Shown here one piece after another: positions 8,776 through 18,271 of a stretch of 64,000 nucleotides of DNA. The notes under the pieces were generated by a model, which saw nothing but the letters and a program-made list of their open reading frames with translations, had not been told where the DNA came from and made no database searches. The DNA comes from Paracoccus wurundjeri. GTDB lineage: Bacteria > Pseudomonadota > Alphaproteobacteria > Rhodobacterales > Rhodobacteraceae. The position numbers and the translations under genes are program-made. How positions within the stretch are numbered: position 1 is the stretch's first letter; the number at the start of each line of letters is the position of its first letter. Where the stretch lies: contig NZ_JAUUTZ010000013.1 in NCBI RefSeq assembly GCF_030678915.1, positions 58,151 to 122,150 on the forward strand, in the 5' to 3' direction.

Positions 8776-10592
8776 TGTGTGGCATTATCGGAATCCTGGG
8801 TCGTCACGAGGTTTCGCCTCAGCTTGTCGATGCGCTGAAGCGGCTGGAATATCGCGGTTACGACAGCGCCGGCGTGGCCACCATCGACGATTCCGGCAAG
8901 CTTGACCGCCGCCGCGCCGTCGGAAAGCTGGTCAATCTGTCGGACCGGCTGGTACATGAACCGCTGCGCGGGCATAGCGGTATCGGCCATACCAGATGGG
9001 CCACCCATGGCGCGGCGACCGAAGAAAACGCGCATCCGCACCGGTCGGGGCCGGTCGCAGTCGTGCATAACGGCATTGTCGAGAATTACCGCGAATTGCG
9101 GGACGAGCTGGTCCTGGCCGGCATCCAGCCGGAATCGCAGACCGATACGGAAACCGTCGCGCTCATGACCGGGAAATACATGGCCGAGGGCATGCCCCCG
9201 CGCGAGGCTGCGCGGGCGACCCTGGCCCGGCTGAAAGGTGCTTTCGCGCTGGCCTTTCTGTTCGAGGGCGAGGATGATCTGATCATCGCCGCCCGCAAGG
9301 GCAGCCCGCTTGCCATCGGTCATGGCAAGGGCGAGATGTTCCTTGGCTCGGATGCCGTCGCGCTTTCACCCTTTACCGACCGGATCACCTATCTGGAAGA
9401 CGGCGACCATGCGGTTCTGACCCGCGCAGGCGTGCAGATCTACAATGCTGAATGCGAGCAGGTCAGCCACCCCGAACACCGGATCGATGTCGGCACAACC
9501 GCCATCGACAAGGGCGGGTATCGTCATTTCATGGCAAAGGAAATCGCACAGCAACCTTCGGTGATTGCCGATGTGCTGAACCATTATATCAAGGATAACC
9601 GGATCGTATTGCCCGAGGGCCTTGATTTCAGCAAGGTGGACAGGCTGTCGCTGGTCGCCTGCGGCACGGCGCATTACGCGGGCCATGTCGCGAAATACTG
9701 GTTCGAATCGCTGGCGGGGCTGCCCTGCGACACCGATGTCGCCTCGGAATTCCGCTATCGCGAGCCGCCCTTATCCCCGAAAAGCTGGTTCGTCGCAGTC
9801 AGCCAGTCAGGCGAAACCGCCGACACGCTGGCCGCGCTGCACTATGCGCGGGGGCGGGTCGACCGCACCATCGGGCTGGTCAATGTCGGCACTTCGGCAA
9901 TCGCCCGGGACGCGGATATCGCGCTGCCGACACTGGCGGGGATCGAGGTCAGCGTCGCGTCCAGCAAGGCTTTCACATGCCAGTTGACCGTGCTGGCGAT
10001 CCTTGCGCTGAAGGCGGCGCATGATCGTGGACGGATCGACGATGCCGGGCTGGTCAGATATCTTGACGAATTGCGCGCGCTTCCGGGTCTGCTGCAACAA
10101 TCGCTTGATCTTTCCGGCGATTGCCAGACCCTGTCGGAATGGCTGTCACAGGCGCGGGACGTCCTGTATCTGGGCCGTGGGGCGCTTTTCCCGGTGGCGC
10201 TGGAAGGCGCGCTGAAACTCAAGGAACTCAGCTATATCCATGCCGAGGGATATGCGTCCGGCGAATTGAAACACGGCCCCATCGCGCTGATCGATCGGGA
10301 TGTGCCGGTGATCGTTCTGGCGCCGTTCGACCATCTGTTCGACAAGACCATCTCGAACATGCAGGAGGTCATGGCCCGTCACGGGCAGATTCTGCTGCTG
10401 TCGGACCGGCAGGGCATCGAGGCAGCAAGCGAAGGCGTTCACGCGACCCTGACAATGCCTGCCGGCGGCGACCTGATCCAGCCGATCCTTTACGCCATCC
10501 CGATGCAATATCTTGCCTATCACACGGCGGTTGCCAAAGGCACGGATGTCGATCAGCCGCGCAATCTGGCGAAATCGGTAACGGTGGAATAG
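8775..10592 (+). CDS. glmS: Glutamine-fructose-6-phosphate aminotransferase (isomerizing)
   Basis: A 605-residue enzyme that makes glucosamine-6-phosphate from fructose-6-P and glutamine. It starts MCGIIGILG, giving the N-terminal nucleophile Cys after Met removal; the class II glutaminase domain (about residues 1-240) includes GHTRWATHG. Two SIS domains follow (SLVACGTAHYAGH and, later, FLGRGA-like YLGRGALFPVALEGALKLKE), and the C-terminus ends QPRNLAKSVTVE, matching the family. The TGATG overlap with glmU indicates coupled translation. No ribozyme or riboswitch was seen upstream, as expected outside Firmicutes. Confidence 0.96.
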   Translation: MCGIIGILGRHEVSPQLVDALKRLEYRGYDSAGVATIDDSGKLDRRRAVGKLVNLSDRLVHEPLRGHSGIGHTRWATHGAATEENAHPHRSGPVAVVHNGIVENYRELRDELVLAGIQPESQTDTETVALMTGKYMAEGMPPREAARATLARLKGAFALAFLFEGEDDLIIAARKGSPLAIGHGKGEMFLGSDAVALSPFTDRITYLEDGDHAVLTRAGVQIYNAECEQVSHPEHRIDVGTTAIDKGGYRHFMAKEIAQQPSVIADVLNHYIKDNRIVLPEGLDFSKVDRLSLVACGTAHYAGHVAKYWFESLAGLPCDTDVASEFRYREPPLSPKSWFVAVSQSGETADTLAALHYARGRVDRTIGLVNVGTSAIARDADIALPTLAGIEVSVASSKAFTCQLTVLAILALKAAHDRGRIDDAGLVRYLDELRALPGLLQQSLDLSGDCQTLSEWLSQARDVLYLGRGALFPVALEGALKLKELSYIHAEGYASGELKHGPIALIDRDVPVIVLAPFDHLFDKTISNMQEVMARHGQILLLSDRQGIEAASEGVHATLTMPAGGDLIQPILYAIPMQYLAYHTAVAKGTDVDQPRNLAKSVTVE

Positions 10593-10626
10593 TGGAATAG
10601 GCGGCTGCCATAGCCTCGGACGTGCC

Positions 10627-10666
10627 CCGGATCCGCATGCGAGCCTGTAGTCCGCCGCGGATCCGG
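10627..10666. terminator. Hairpin between convergent glmS and the 548-residue protein gene
   Basis: A perfect 10-bp inverted repeat, CCGGATCCGC (10627-10636) and GCGGATCCGG (10657-10666), spans a 20-nt loop exactly between two convergent genes. No U-tract follows on either strand, so bidirectional termination is inferred from position only. Confidence 0.45.
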
Positions 10667-10668
10667 TG

Positions 10669-12315
10669 TCAGAAGAAGATGTCATCCAATGTCTGTTCGC
10701 CAAGCTGAGCCGCCGGCATGGCGGCGGGGGGCAAAGAGCCGACAAGTTCCGCATGAACCTCTCGCTCTCGATCCATCGTGTAGATCGCAGCGAATGGCGC
10801 AAGGGCGGCGGCACCATCGGGTGACAATTGCCTTGCGCCCACCCTGGGCGCATAGGTGGCGATCCGCGAGATCAGTTCCGGCAAACCGGACAGCGCGTGC
10901 AGCCCTTCATCGACCGAGTGCTGCAGGGTAAGCGCCGCCTTATGCGCCGCTTCCTGCAACGCCTCCAGCCGGGAAAACATCTCTGCGGCCAGAACAAGAT
11001 CCGCATCTGCGCGGGCGATCAACTCGCTCAGATGTCCGGCATCCGCGGTCAGGCGGCCGAAATCCGCATTCTGCGTGATCTCATCGATCCGGCCGAAATT
11101 CGTACGGCAGCGGCCATTCAGCTCATTGCATGCATGGGCGCGTTCCCGGACCGTCGTGGAAAGCACATCCATCGCCGATTTGGCCGAGCCGCTGCGCCGC
11201 GCCAGCAGGCCCGCATTGACGGTGGCAAGGCTGACCTCAAGCGCGGTCGAGGAAAGCGTTTCAAGATTCTCCCTGGCATCGGCAATAGAGGAATTGATGT
11301 TCTGCACCGCATCCATCGCCCCGTTCAAGGCCGGCGCGACAAGCTGCTCGATCTGGTGGCCGTCATCAAGTTCGGCACGCCAGACCGCCAGAAGTTTCGT
11401 GGCCTGCGCCCCGGTATCGCCGGTCAGGGCACGAACGGCGGACTGGCCGACCGTCCCCAATTGCTCCAGCGCGTCGCGGGTAGCGGAAAGCATTCTCGTC
11501 GCGTCGGACACAAGCGCCGAGATCTGCGCCGTTGCCAGAACCGCGGCCGGTGGTTTGGTTTCCGCCGCAGTCAGGATCGTTTCGATATGATCCAGGCGCT
11601 GTGCGAAAGCATCCGAAAACTGGATACCGGTCATGAGAATGCCGGTATTCACCTGCGTATTTTCGCGAAGCTGCTCGGCCAGGATGATTGCCGCGCCGCA
11701 GATCTCTTCCATCGCCGGAGCCGCCTGATCCCCGGCCTGCTGGTCGATCGCCCGCCGCGCGCAAGACGCGGCCGTCCCAAGCTGAACCGTTGCCTGCCGG
11801 ACGGCCAGGCCGATACTCGACAATCCTTCATGAACCGCCGAGGTAGTATGGGACAATCGCTGGATCATGCCGCGAAGGGTGACAATGTAATCCTCGATCG
11901 CCTCGATATTGACCGAGTAGCCGGTGACCCGCGTCATGGATGCGATCGCGTTCAGCTGACGGCATTCGCGGCGCAGCGTCTCGACCGCGTCCAGCCCGTC
12001 GGAAATCGCATTCGTCAGGTCCACCGTCGAAATCGCGCTATGGGCACAGCGCAATTGTTCGGCAAGATGGCTGCACGCAATCCGCAGCGCTCCGGATTCG
12101 CGGCGGGCACTGCCCACGTCATCCACAAGCTGGCTCAGACGTCCGAAATCGCCGCCGATACCATGCAGCGCATGATGAACCTTTCCAAGCACGCCGGTCA
12201 GCCTTTCGAACAGGTCCTGACACTGGTGCCGAAGGGCACCCAGTTCGGCCGGTTTCGACACCGCATTTGCAGGACCTGCTGACGCCATCACCGCCTCATT
12301 CATATTTTTCCGCAC
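10669..12315 (-). CDS. Soluble coiled-coil chemotaxis protein with possible CheZ-like motif
   Basis: A 548-residue protein, predicted almost wholly helical, with no signal peptide or membrane segment; last gene of the minus-strand chemotaxis operon, 18 bp after cheB. It resembles loose MCP-like helical signalling proteins but lacks the canonical MCP hairpin tip. Two features are suggestive. Residues 232-246 (QFSDAFAQRLDHIET) contain DxxxQ (D235, Q239) placed as in the catalytic helix of CheZ, and the extreme C-terminus is TLDDIFF, an acidic-hydrophobic tail like the CheY-binding tail of CheZ. A GTG start at 12315 is supported by AGGAAGGGGG eight bases upstream; an ATG four codons later is the alternative. 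Role as a CheY-P phosphatase is inference. Confidence 0.72.
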   Translation of the reverse strand: MRKNMNEAVMASAGPANAVSKPAELGALRHQCQDLFERLTGVLGKVHHALHGIGGDFGRLSQLVDDVGSARRESGALRIACSHLAEQLRCAHSAISTVDLTNAISDGLDAVETLRRECRQLNAIASMTRVTGYSVNIEAIEDYIVTLRGMIQRLSHTTSAVHEGLSSIGLAVRQATVQLGTAASCARRAIDQQAGDQAAPAMEEICGAAIILAEQLRENTQVNTGILMTGIQFSDAFAQRLDHIETILTAAETKPPAAVLATAQISALVSDATRMLSATRDALEQLGTVGQSAVRALTGDTGAQATKLLAVWRAELDDGHQIEQLVAPALNGAMDAVQNINSSIADARENLETLSSTALEVSLATVNAGLLARRSGSAKSAMDVLSTTVRERAHACNELNGRCRTNFGRIDEITQNADFGRLTADAGHLSELIARADADLVLAAEMFSRLEALQEAAHKAALTLQHSVDEGLHALSGLPELISRIATYAPRVGARQLSPDGAAALAPFAAIYTMDREREVHAELVGSLPPAAMPAAQLGEQTLDDIFF

Positions 12316-12333
12316 CGAACAGACCCCCTTCCT

Positions 12334-13410
12334 CTAATCCGCGGCAAGCCGAAGCAGCGTCGCCGGTAAACGCGACAGGGGAACTTCGTCCTCGACCGCA
12401 CCAAGCTTTTTCGCTTCCCTCGGCATTCCGTAGACCACGCAACTGTCTTCATCCTGCCCCAGCGTCCGCGCCCCTGCCTGCCGCATTTCCAGAAGCCCCC
12501 GGGCTCCGTCATCGCCCATGCCGGTCATGATCACACCGATCGCATTGCGGCCGGCGGTACAGGCGACAGAGCGAAACAAGACGTCGACCGATGGCCTGTG
12601 CCGCGATACCAAAGGACCGTCGCGTACCTCCACGCAATAGGTCGCGCCGCTTCTGGTCAGAAGCGTATGCCGGTTCCCCGGCGCAATCAGGGCGTGGCCG
12701 CGCAACATCCGCGCGCCGCTTTGGGCTTCGCGCACGGTAATCCTGCATAATCCATCCAACCGGCGCGCAAATGCCGCGGTGAAATTCTCTGGCATGTGCT
12801 GAACCACGACGATCGGCGGGCAATCGGCAGGCATCGCCTCAAGCAGCGCACGCACTGCCTCAGTGCCGCCGGTCGAGACCCCGATGGCGATCACGGTCTC
12901 GGTCGTCTTGCTCATGGCACGGCCGGATGGCGCGGCAAGCACAGCATCGGCGGACAGCTTTTCGGACACCGGCCGAGGCCCTATCTTGCCGATCCGCGCA
13001 TGTGCCGCCGCCTTGACCGCATCGCACAGAATCGTGCGGCTTTCCTCGAGAAATCCCTTCACGCCCATCTGCGGCTTGCAAATCACATCGACCGCACCGG
13101 CCTGAAGCGCCTGCGTTAGCGTCTCTGTATCCTCGCCCACCAGAGACGAGCACATGACCACCGGAATAGGGCTTTGCGACATCAGTTTGCGCAGAAAGGT
13201 CACCCCGTCCATTCTGGGCATTTCCACGTCCAGCGTAATCACGTCGGGCCGGTTCCTGCCGATACTTGCCGCGGCGGCAAAGGGATCGGCGGCGGTCCCG
13301 ATGACTTCCAGTTCCGGGTCCGAGGACAGCAGACTCGCCAGGGTCTGGCGAACGACTGCGCTGTCATCGACAACAAGAACGCGTATCCGACGGCGAGCGA
13401 AAGGGGCCAT
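12334..13410 (-). CDS. cheB: Chemotaxis protein-glutamate methylesterase/glutaminase CheB
   Basis: A 358-residue two-domain protein. The receiver domain begins [17 protein letters not shown] with phospho-acceptor Asp61 in [12 protein letters not shown]. The C-terminal methylesterase domain has the Ser in [10 protein letters not shown], His in [10 protein letters not shown] and Asp in [11 protein letters not shown]. It demethylates or deamidates receptor glutamates when phosphorylated by CheA. The ATG at 13410 is chosen because the receiver domain begins there; the frame extends upstream to 13458 but into cheR. Only this operon, not its divergent partner, carries a cheB. Confidence 0.94.
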   Translation of the reverse strand: MAPFARRRIRVLVVDDSAVVRQTLASLLSSDPELEVIGTAADPFAAAASIGRNRPDVITLDVEMPRMDGVTFLRKLMSQSPIPVVMCSSLVGEDTETLTQALQAGAVDVICKPQMGVKGFLEESRTILCDAVKAAAHARIGKIGPRPVSEKLSADAVLAAPSGRAMSKTTETVIAIGVSTGGTEAVRALLEAMPADCPPIVVVQHMPENFTAAFARRLDGLCRITVREAQSGARMLRGHALIAPGNRHTLLTRSGATYCVEVRDGPLVSRHRPSVDVLFRSVACTAGRNAIGVIMTGMGDDGARGLLEMRQAGARTLGQDEDSCVVYGMPREAKKLGAVEDEVPLSRLPATLLRLAAD

Positions 13411-13414
13411 GACA

Positions 13415-14269
13415 TCAGACCTTTTGATAAATGGAAGCTGCAATCTGCCGCAGGTCACCGGGCAGCTCTGACAGGCTTTCGGAATGGCCTGTCATCAGGT
13501 AACCTCCGGTGCGCAAGCGCGAAACAACCCCTTTCACCGCGCGCAATTGGTCTTCTGGTTGAAAATAGATCAGCACATTGCGCAGAAAAACCACATCCGC
13601 GGTGATGCCCAGACGGCGGTCCAGATCGACCAGATTGGCCCAGCAAAGCCGGGCGCGGCTTCGCAATTCGGGTACGATGCGATATATCCGCGGCGTTCCA
13701 CGCGAATGCATCAGATATTCGCGTCGCAAGCTGTCAGGCAATCCGGAAATCTGGTCCTCGGTGAAAACGGCATCAGCGGCCCGGCGCAGGATCTGGCGGG
13801 AAACATCAGTGCCCGCAACATCCCATGACAAGCCGCCGGGCAGATTCCTTGCAAACTGATCCAGCACGATCGCGGCAGTCCACATTTCAGAGCCAAGCGA
13901 ACAGGCCGCGCTCCAGACGGTCAGTTTGTGATCGCGACCTGCACCGTTCTCGAGAAGTGCGGGAAGGCCTTCTTTTTCCAGCCAGTCATAATGCAATTTT
14001 TCCCTGAAAAAACTGGTCGTATGAGTGGTAAGCGCCTCTGCCAGATACCGCGCTTCGACTTCGCCATTCGAGCCGCGCAATATGTCGATATAACTGTCGA
14101 AATCGCGGCAATTCAGCTCGCGCAGCCGACGACCGACCCGCAGTTCCAGAAACGAAATCTTGTCAACCGACACGGCAACGCCAGTGATGCGCTTTGCCGT
14201 GGCGATCAGGGTACGGGCCTGCGCGGCAGTCAGTTTCGGCGTAGCGAAGGTGTTTTCCGGATGGGTCAT
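13415..14269 (-). CDS. cheR: Chemotaxis protein methyltransferase CheR (divergent SAM motif)
   Basis: A 284-residue SAM-dependent methyltransferase. It has the N-terminal helical CheR domain, [13 protein letters not shown], a SAM-binding region and [12 protein letters not shown] near the C-terminus. The usual GEEPYS segment of the SAM pocket reads CSLGSEMWT here, whereas the CheR of the divergent operon keeps GEEAYS. Enzyme activity is likely but the binding pocket is unusual. Start: ATG at 14269 rather than TTG at 14278. It nearly abuts cheW (stop of cheW at 14275) and lies 4 bp from cheB. Confidence 0.9.
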   Translation of the reverse strand: MTHPENTFATPKLTAAQARTLIATAKRITGVAVSVDKISFLELRVGRRLRELNCRDFDSYIDILRGSNGEVEARYLAEALTTHTTSFFREKLHYDWLEKEGLPALLENGAGRDHKLTVWSAACSLGSEMWTAAIVLDQFARNLPGGLSWDVAGTDVSRQILRRAADAVFTEDQISGLPDSLRREYLMHSRGTPRIYRIVPELRSRARLCWANLVDLDRRLGITADVVFLRNVLIYFQPEDQLRAVKGVVSRLRTGGYLMTGHSESLSELPGDLRQIAASIYQKV

Positions 14270-14274
14270 GGCAA

Positions 14275-14808
14275 TCAATCGAAATCAAATGGCCCGGTGG
14301 CATCGCCTTTGAACAAGCGATCAAGGGCAAGCATCATGATCAGCTGACCATCGACCCGCGCCACACCGGTCATTGCAGCCGCGTTCCAGCGCACCATCGT
14401 CATCGGCGCGGGCTCGATCTCGGAATCGGCGATGGCAACGACGCTCAGAACCCGGTCGGCGATAACTCCGACCGGTTTTCTGCTATCCGCATCAAGTTCA
14501 AAGACAACGATCCGCCCTTCATCCCTGGACACGGGATGGCCAAGGCCAAGATGGCTGAGCAGATCTATGACCGCGATTCCCTGACCGCGAACATCGATCA
14601 TTCCCAGCAGATCGGCAGGTGCATTCGGCAGGCGCGAGATCGGCTGAAGGTCAAGAATTTCCCGGACGGTGCCGACCTCCACCGCAAAAATCTGCCCGGC
14701 GAGCTCGAATGTGACATAAGTCTGCGGCTCGGCGCCCCTGACGCTGTCACCGGCATCCGCCCACTGATCCGGGGATAATGATGAGGTTTCGCTTTGCAAT
14801 TCGGGCAT
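14275..14808 (-). CDS. cheW: Chemotaxis coupling protein CheW (first copy)
   Basis: A 177-residue CheW-domain protein with a 35-40 residue N-terminal tail before YVTFELAGQIFAVEVGTVREIL. The core continues with PNAPADLLGMIDVRGQGIAVIDL, the receptor/CheA interface. ATG at 14808 follows CAGGAGCC. It docks CheA to receptors. It is one of two cheW genes side by side in this operon, with a 126-bp spacer to the other. Confidence 0.91.
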   Translation of the reverse strand: MPELQSETSSLSPDQWADAGDSVRGAEPQTYVTFELAGQIFAVEVGTVREILDLQPISRLPNAPADLLGMIDVRGQGIAVIDLLSHLGLGHPVSRDEGRIVVFELDADSRKPVGVIADRVLSVVAIADSEIEPAPMTMVRWNAAAMTGVARVDGQLIMMLALDRLFKGDATGPFDFD

Positions 14809-14934
14809 GATCGCGGCTCCTGGCGGCAAGATGGTCAAAAAAAGATGCAATGACGGCCAGCGGATTCGAAAACCGCGCGGCGGATATTTCCGCAAATCCG
14901 GCTTTTATCGTCAAACGCATGACAGTATCCGTGT

Positions 14935-15423
14935 TCAGCTTTGCGCGACCCTTTCGGGATCGGGACAAAACAGATTTTCAGTATCCAGAAATATCGCCAG
15001 ATCGCTTCCGTGCCGGATCACGCCGCTGACATATTGCTCGGGCCAGCGTGATCCCAGATCCGGGATCGGCTCGAGCGCAGAGATATCGGTTTCCGCCACC
15101 TCCTCGACGGCATCGGTCATGATGGCAAGCCGCGTGGGGATTCCGGCAACGGGTAGCTCGAGAACGACCAGCCTGGTTGAATTGCTTGGCCTCTCCGGCT
15201 GCATGCGAAGACGCTGGCGGATATCGATAAGCGGAACGATGGCGCCGCGCACATTGACCAGCGCAGGCGCGAAGGCGGACGCATTCGGCACTTCGGTTAC
15301 GGGGATCGGATCAAGAATCTCGTGGACCCGGCTGACCGAGATGGCAAATGCTTCACCGGAAAGCCGGAAGATCAGGACCATTTCATATGACGACGACTGA
15401 CAAGAGGCTTTGGTCATTTGCAT
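14935..15423 (-). CDS. cheW: Chemotaxis coupling protein CheW (second copy)
   Basis: A 162-residue CheW-domain protein: MVLIFRLSGEAFAISVSRVHEIL, then PNASAFAPALVNVRGAIVPLIDI. It is only about as similar to the first CheW as unrelated CheW paralogues are, so the pair is not a recent duplication. Either ATG at 15423 or at 15417 could be used; AAGGA upstream is better spaced for 15417. It begins 3 bp after the cheA stop. Confidence 0.91.
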   Translation of the reverse strand: MQMTKASCQSSSYEMVLIFRLSGEAFAISVSRVHEILDPIPVTEVPNASAFAPALVNVRGAIVPLIDIRQRLRMQPERPSNSTRLVVLELPVAGIPTRLAIMTDAVEEVAETDISALEPIPDLGSRWPEQYVSGVIRHGSDLAIFLDTENLFCPDPERVAQS

Positions 15424-15426
15424 TCC

Positions 15427-17397
15427 TTATGCTGCCGGTTTCCGTTCGGCCCGTTCGGCAAGCGCCCGGCGGGCCAGGGTCGCCACATCGATGATCAATG
15501 CGACCGAACCGTCCCCCAGGATCGTTGCGCCGGCGAAACCCGGAACATCCCGATGATATTGGCTGAATGTTTTGATGACCGTCTGGTTTTGACCAAGAAT
15601 ATCATCGACCACCAGCCCAAGACGCTGACCGTCGAATTTCACGATCACCACACGCCGCGGGCTTTCAACGCTCGGCGACCAGCCGAACACCTCGTCAAGA
15701 TCAAGGAACGGCACCAGATGTTCGCGGATACACAACATCGTCCGGCCTGATTCGCGTTCACGCTCGGCCGCATCCAGCTCGACGCATTCCTCGACTGCGG
15801 CAAGCGGGATGACGAATACCGCATTGCCCAGACGCACCAGCAACCCGTCGATGATCGCCAGGGTCACCGGTAACCGAAGCGTAACCCGCGTGCCGGTCCC
15901 ACGTCGGGACGCAACCTCGATAGAGCCACGCAACGCGTCCACCGTGGACCGCACCGCATCCATCCCGACGCCGCGGCCGGACACGCTTGAAACCTGCTTG
16001 GCGGTCGAGAAGCCCGGCGCAAAGATCAACTGAAAAAGCTCGCTTTCCGTCGGCTGGGCTTCGGATGAAAGCAGGCCGCGCTCGATCGCCTTGAAACGAA
16101 TGGCCTCGGCATCAAGCCCGGCGCCGTCATCCTCGATCGTGATCAGAACCTCTCCACCTTCCTGTCGCGCGGACAGGCGGACGGTTCCACGCGAAGGCTT
16201 GCCTGCCGCCGCACGCGCTTCGGCGCTTTCGATTCCGTGATCCATGCTGTTGCGGATCATATGAACCAGCGGCTCGGACAGGCGGTCAATGACCGTCTTG
16301 TCGATCTCGGTTTCACCGCCTTCGGTGATCAGGGTCACGACCTTGCCCAGTTCGGTAGACAGGTCCCGTACGACCCGGCGGAACTTGCCGAATACGATCT
16401 CGATCGGCAGCATCCGGATTGACAGGGTCGCATCGCGCAGGCCGGTCACCAGTCTTTCGATCTCTTCGACCACCGATTCCAACTCGGCATCCGCCGACGC
16501 CATCTGAGACAGCCGGGCCTGAGCAATCACCAGTTCGCCCAGTTGATCCATGATTTCGTCAAGCTTCACAGCAGGAACACGAACGCTTTCGCCGGATTTC
16601 TCCTTGACCTTGCCGGATGGCGGCTCATCTTCGGAACTCTCGGGATCGACTTTCGGCGGAGGCGCAATCATCTCTTCGGTGATTGCAAGCTCGGCATCGT
16701 CGGCAAAGATGAACACGGCCTCGATCGCGCTTTTGGGCTGATCGGTTTCAAGTGTGGCGGTCCAGCCCAGATATCCCCTTGTCGGTTCAAGCTCGTCCAT
16801 CCCCGGAAGCGCCGCAATATCGGCTGAGATATCGACCTGCCCAAGACCGCCAAGCTCTTCGAGCAGCAGATCGGGACGCATCCCGTTTCGCAGGGCGTTC
16901 ACCTCGGGCACGAAACGGATCAGCCAGCGTCGCAAGGCTCCATGTTGCTGAACCGGCGACGTTGCTTCCGCAGCTGCGTTGCCGCCTGTCGCCCTGGACA
17001 CCTCGGCACCGGTAATTTCGAACAGCGCGGCAAGCAAGGCTATCGCTTCGGGCGACTCTTCCAGCGCGGTCGCCTGCGGGCCATCGCCGCCACAATTCAA
17101 CAGCGCGATCATATGGTCCCGCGCCCGCAATGACAGGTCGATCAGCCGGCCGTCTATAGATAACCGGCCTGCGCGAATACGATCAAACGCATCCTCGAAA
17201 TGATGCGTGAATCGCGCAAGCGTACCGAAGCCGAACATCGCGCCCGAGCCCTTGACGGTATGCAAGGTCCGGAACACGGCATCTATCTGTTCGGGATCCG
17301 AGCGATCTTCCAGATCCAGCAACAGATCTTCGAGACCCTCAAGAATCTCCTGCGCCTCCTGAACGAAAGCGCCGATTGCGGGATTGATGTCATCCAT
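15427..17397 (-). CDS. cheA: Chemotaxis sensor histidine kinase CheA (minus operon)
   Basis: A 656-residue class II histidine kinase. The Hpt domain holds the phospho-acceptor His46 in RTLHTVKGSGAMFG. Next come a linker with a P2-like region, the dimerisation segment (KLDEIMDQLGELVIAQARL), the HATPase domain with N-box HMIRNSMDHGIE and G-boxes DDGAGLD and SGRGVGMDAVR, and a C-terminal CheW-like regulatory domain ending in repeated Ala. It receives receptor signals via CheW and phosphorylates CheY and CheB. cheY lies 3 bp upstream. Confidence 0.94.
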   Translation of the reverse strand: MDDINPAIGAFVQEAQEILEGLEDLLLDLEDRSDPEQIDAVFRTLHTVKGSGAMFGFGTLARFTHHFEDAFDRIRAGRLSIDGRLIDLSLRARDHMIALLNCGGDGPQATALEESPEAIALLAALFEITGAEVSRATGGNAAAEATSPVQQHGALRRWLIRFVPEVNALRNGMRPDLLLEELGGLGQVDISADIAALPGMDELEPTRGYLGWTATLETDQPKSAIEAVFIFADDAELAITEEMIAPPPKVDPESSEDEPPSGKVKEKSGESVRVPAVKLDEIMDQLGELVIAQARLSQMASADAELESVVEEIERLVTGLRDATLSIRMLPIEIVFGKFRRVVRDLSTELGKVVTLITEGGETEIDKTVIDRLSEPLVHMIRNSMDHGIESAEARAAAGKPSRGTVRLSARQEGGEVLITIEDDGAGLDAEAIRFKAIERGLLSSEAQPTESELFQLIFAPGFSTAKQVSSVSGRGVGMDAVRSTVDALRGSIEVASRRGTGTRVTLRLPVTLAIIDGLLVRLGNAVFVIPLAAVEECVELDAAERERESGRTMLCIREHLVPFLDLDEVFGWSPSVESPRRVVIVKFDGQRLGLVVDDILGQNQTVIKTFSQYHRDVPGFAGATILGDGSVALIIDVATLARRALAERAERKPAA

Positions 17398-17400
17398 GAC

Positions 17401-17766
17401 TTACCCCGCCAGTTTCTTGGCCACGGTCAACAGCATTTCGGCGTCGAAAGGTTTGTTGATCCAGCCGGTTGCCCCGGCGGACTTGCCCTCTGCCTTCAGC
17501 TCCGGCTTGGTTTCGGTTGTCAGCATGACAATCGGAATGCCGGCGCCGGCCGCGTCTTGCCGCGCATTGCGAATGAACTCGATGCCGTTCATCACCGGCA
17601 TGTTCAGATCCGTGATGATCAGGGCGGGATGATCCGACCGAAGCTTGCTCAGCCCCTCTGCCCCATCCGCAGCGGTGACGATCTGATAACCATGAGGCTG
17701 AAGCGTGAACGAAACCATGTCACGGATCGCCTTGCTGTCATCTATTATCAATACGGTCTTAGCCAT
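17401..17766 (-). CDS. cheY: Chemotaxis response regulator CheY (minus operon)
   Basis: A 121-residue single receiver domain: acidic pair DD9-10 in TVLIIDDSKAIRD, phospho-acceptor D53 in LIITDLNMPVMNG, switch Thr in MLTTETKPEL and Lys in WINKPFDAE. The ATG at 17766 lies inside the 3' end of the STAS gene (8-bp overlap). It is the diffusible output of CheA. Confidence 0.93.
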   Translation of the reverse strand: MAKTVLIIDDSKAIRDMVSFTLQPHGYQIVTAADGAEGLSKLRSDHPALIITDLNMPVMNGIEFIRNARQDAAGAGIPIVMLTTETKPELKAEGKSAGATGWINKPFDAEMLLTVAKKLAG

Positions 17767-18097
17767 TTCGGCCCTCCGGTTTGTGGTTGCCGACCAGTTC
17801 CGCCTGACCCAGGCGGCTGCATATTTCCCGAACCCGGGACGTGACCCGGTCCGCCGGGACACCCTGATTTCCCAGTTCCCGAATGGCGGCGAAAAGCAGT
17901 TGGATCGCGGGTTGGGTCGGCAGCAGCGGATGCGTCGGCACGGGCACGATATCCAGCGTGCCGCCATGTTTGAAAGCAAGCCAGGTTCTCAGATCATCGA
18001 GAACCTGAGCGGCGTCACTTGGCGCAAGTGCTCCGTCGATGATGAATGTCGTTGCGGCTGTCATTTCAGAATCATTGCCCAGGTAAGATTGGCTCAT
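17759..18097 (-). CDS. STAS-domain protein of the minus chemotaxis operon
   Basis: A 112-residue protein whose pattern (FIIDGALAPSDAAQVLDDL, a short strand, then QLLFAAIRELGNQG) fits the STAS/MlaB-like fold, although the usual phosphorylatable Asp-Ser/Thr-Ala-Gly before the helix is replaced by THPLLPTQPAI. It starts at ATG 18097 or, less likely, at ATG 18064. It overlaps cheY by 8 bp. The divergent operon also begins STAS then CheY, so the pair appears to be a conserved module; role unproven. Confidence 0.7.
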   Translation of the reverse strand: MSQSYLGNDSEMTAATTFIIDGALAPSDAAQVLDDLRTWLAFKHGGTLDIVPVPTHPLLPTQPAIQLLFAAIRELGNQGVPADRVTSRVREICSRLGQAELVGNHKPEGRNG

Positions 18098-18271
18098 GTC
18101 CCCATCCTGACCCCGGATCTCTAAGATTTCGTTACCCGGAGGCAGGCATCCTGAAGGATGCGGATTCAATTCGATACAATTGAACGCAACTTCCGGCTGA
18201 CATAACGTATTGCCCCGCACGTACGGGAACGCGCGGGGCGATGATCGGCTCTCATGTCGGGATTGCGCAGA

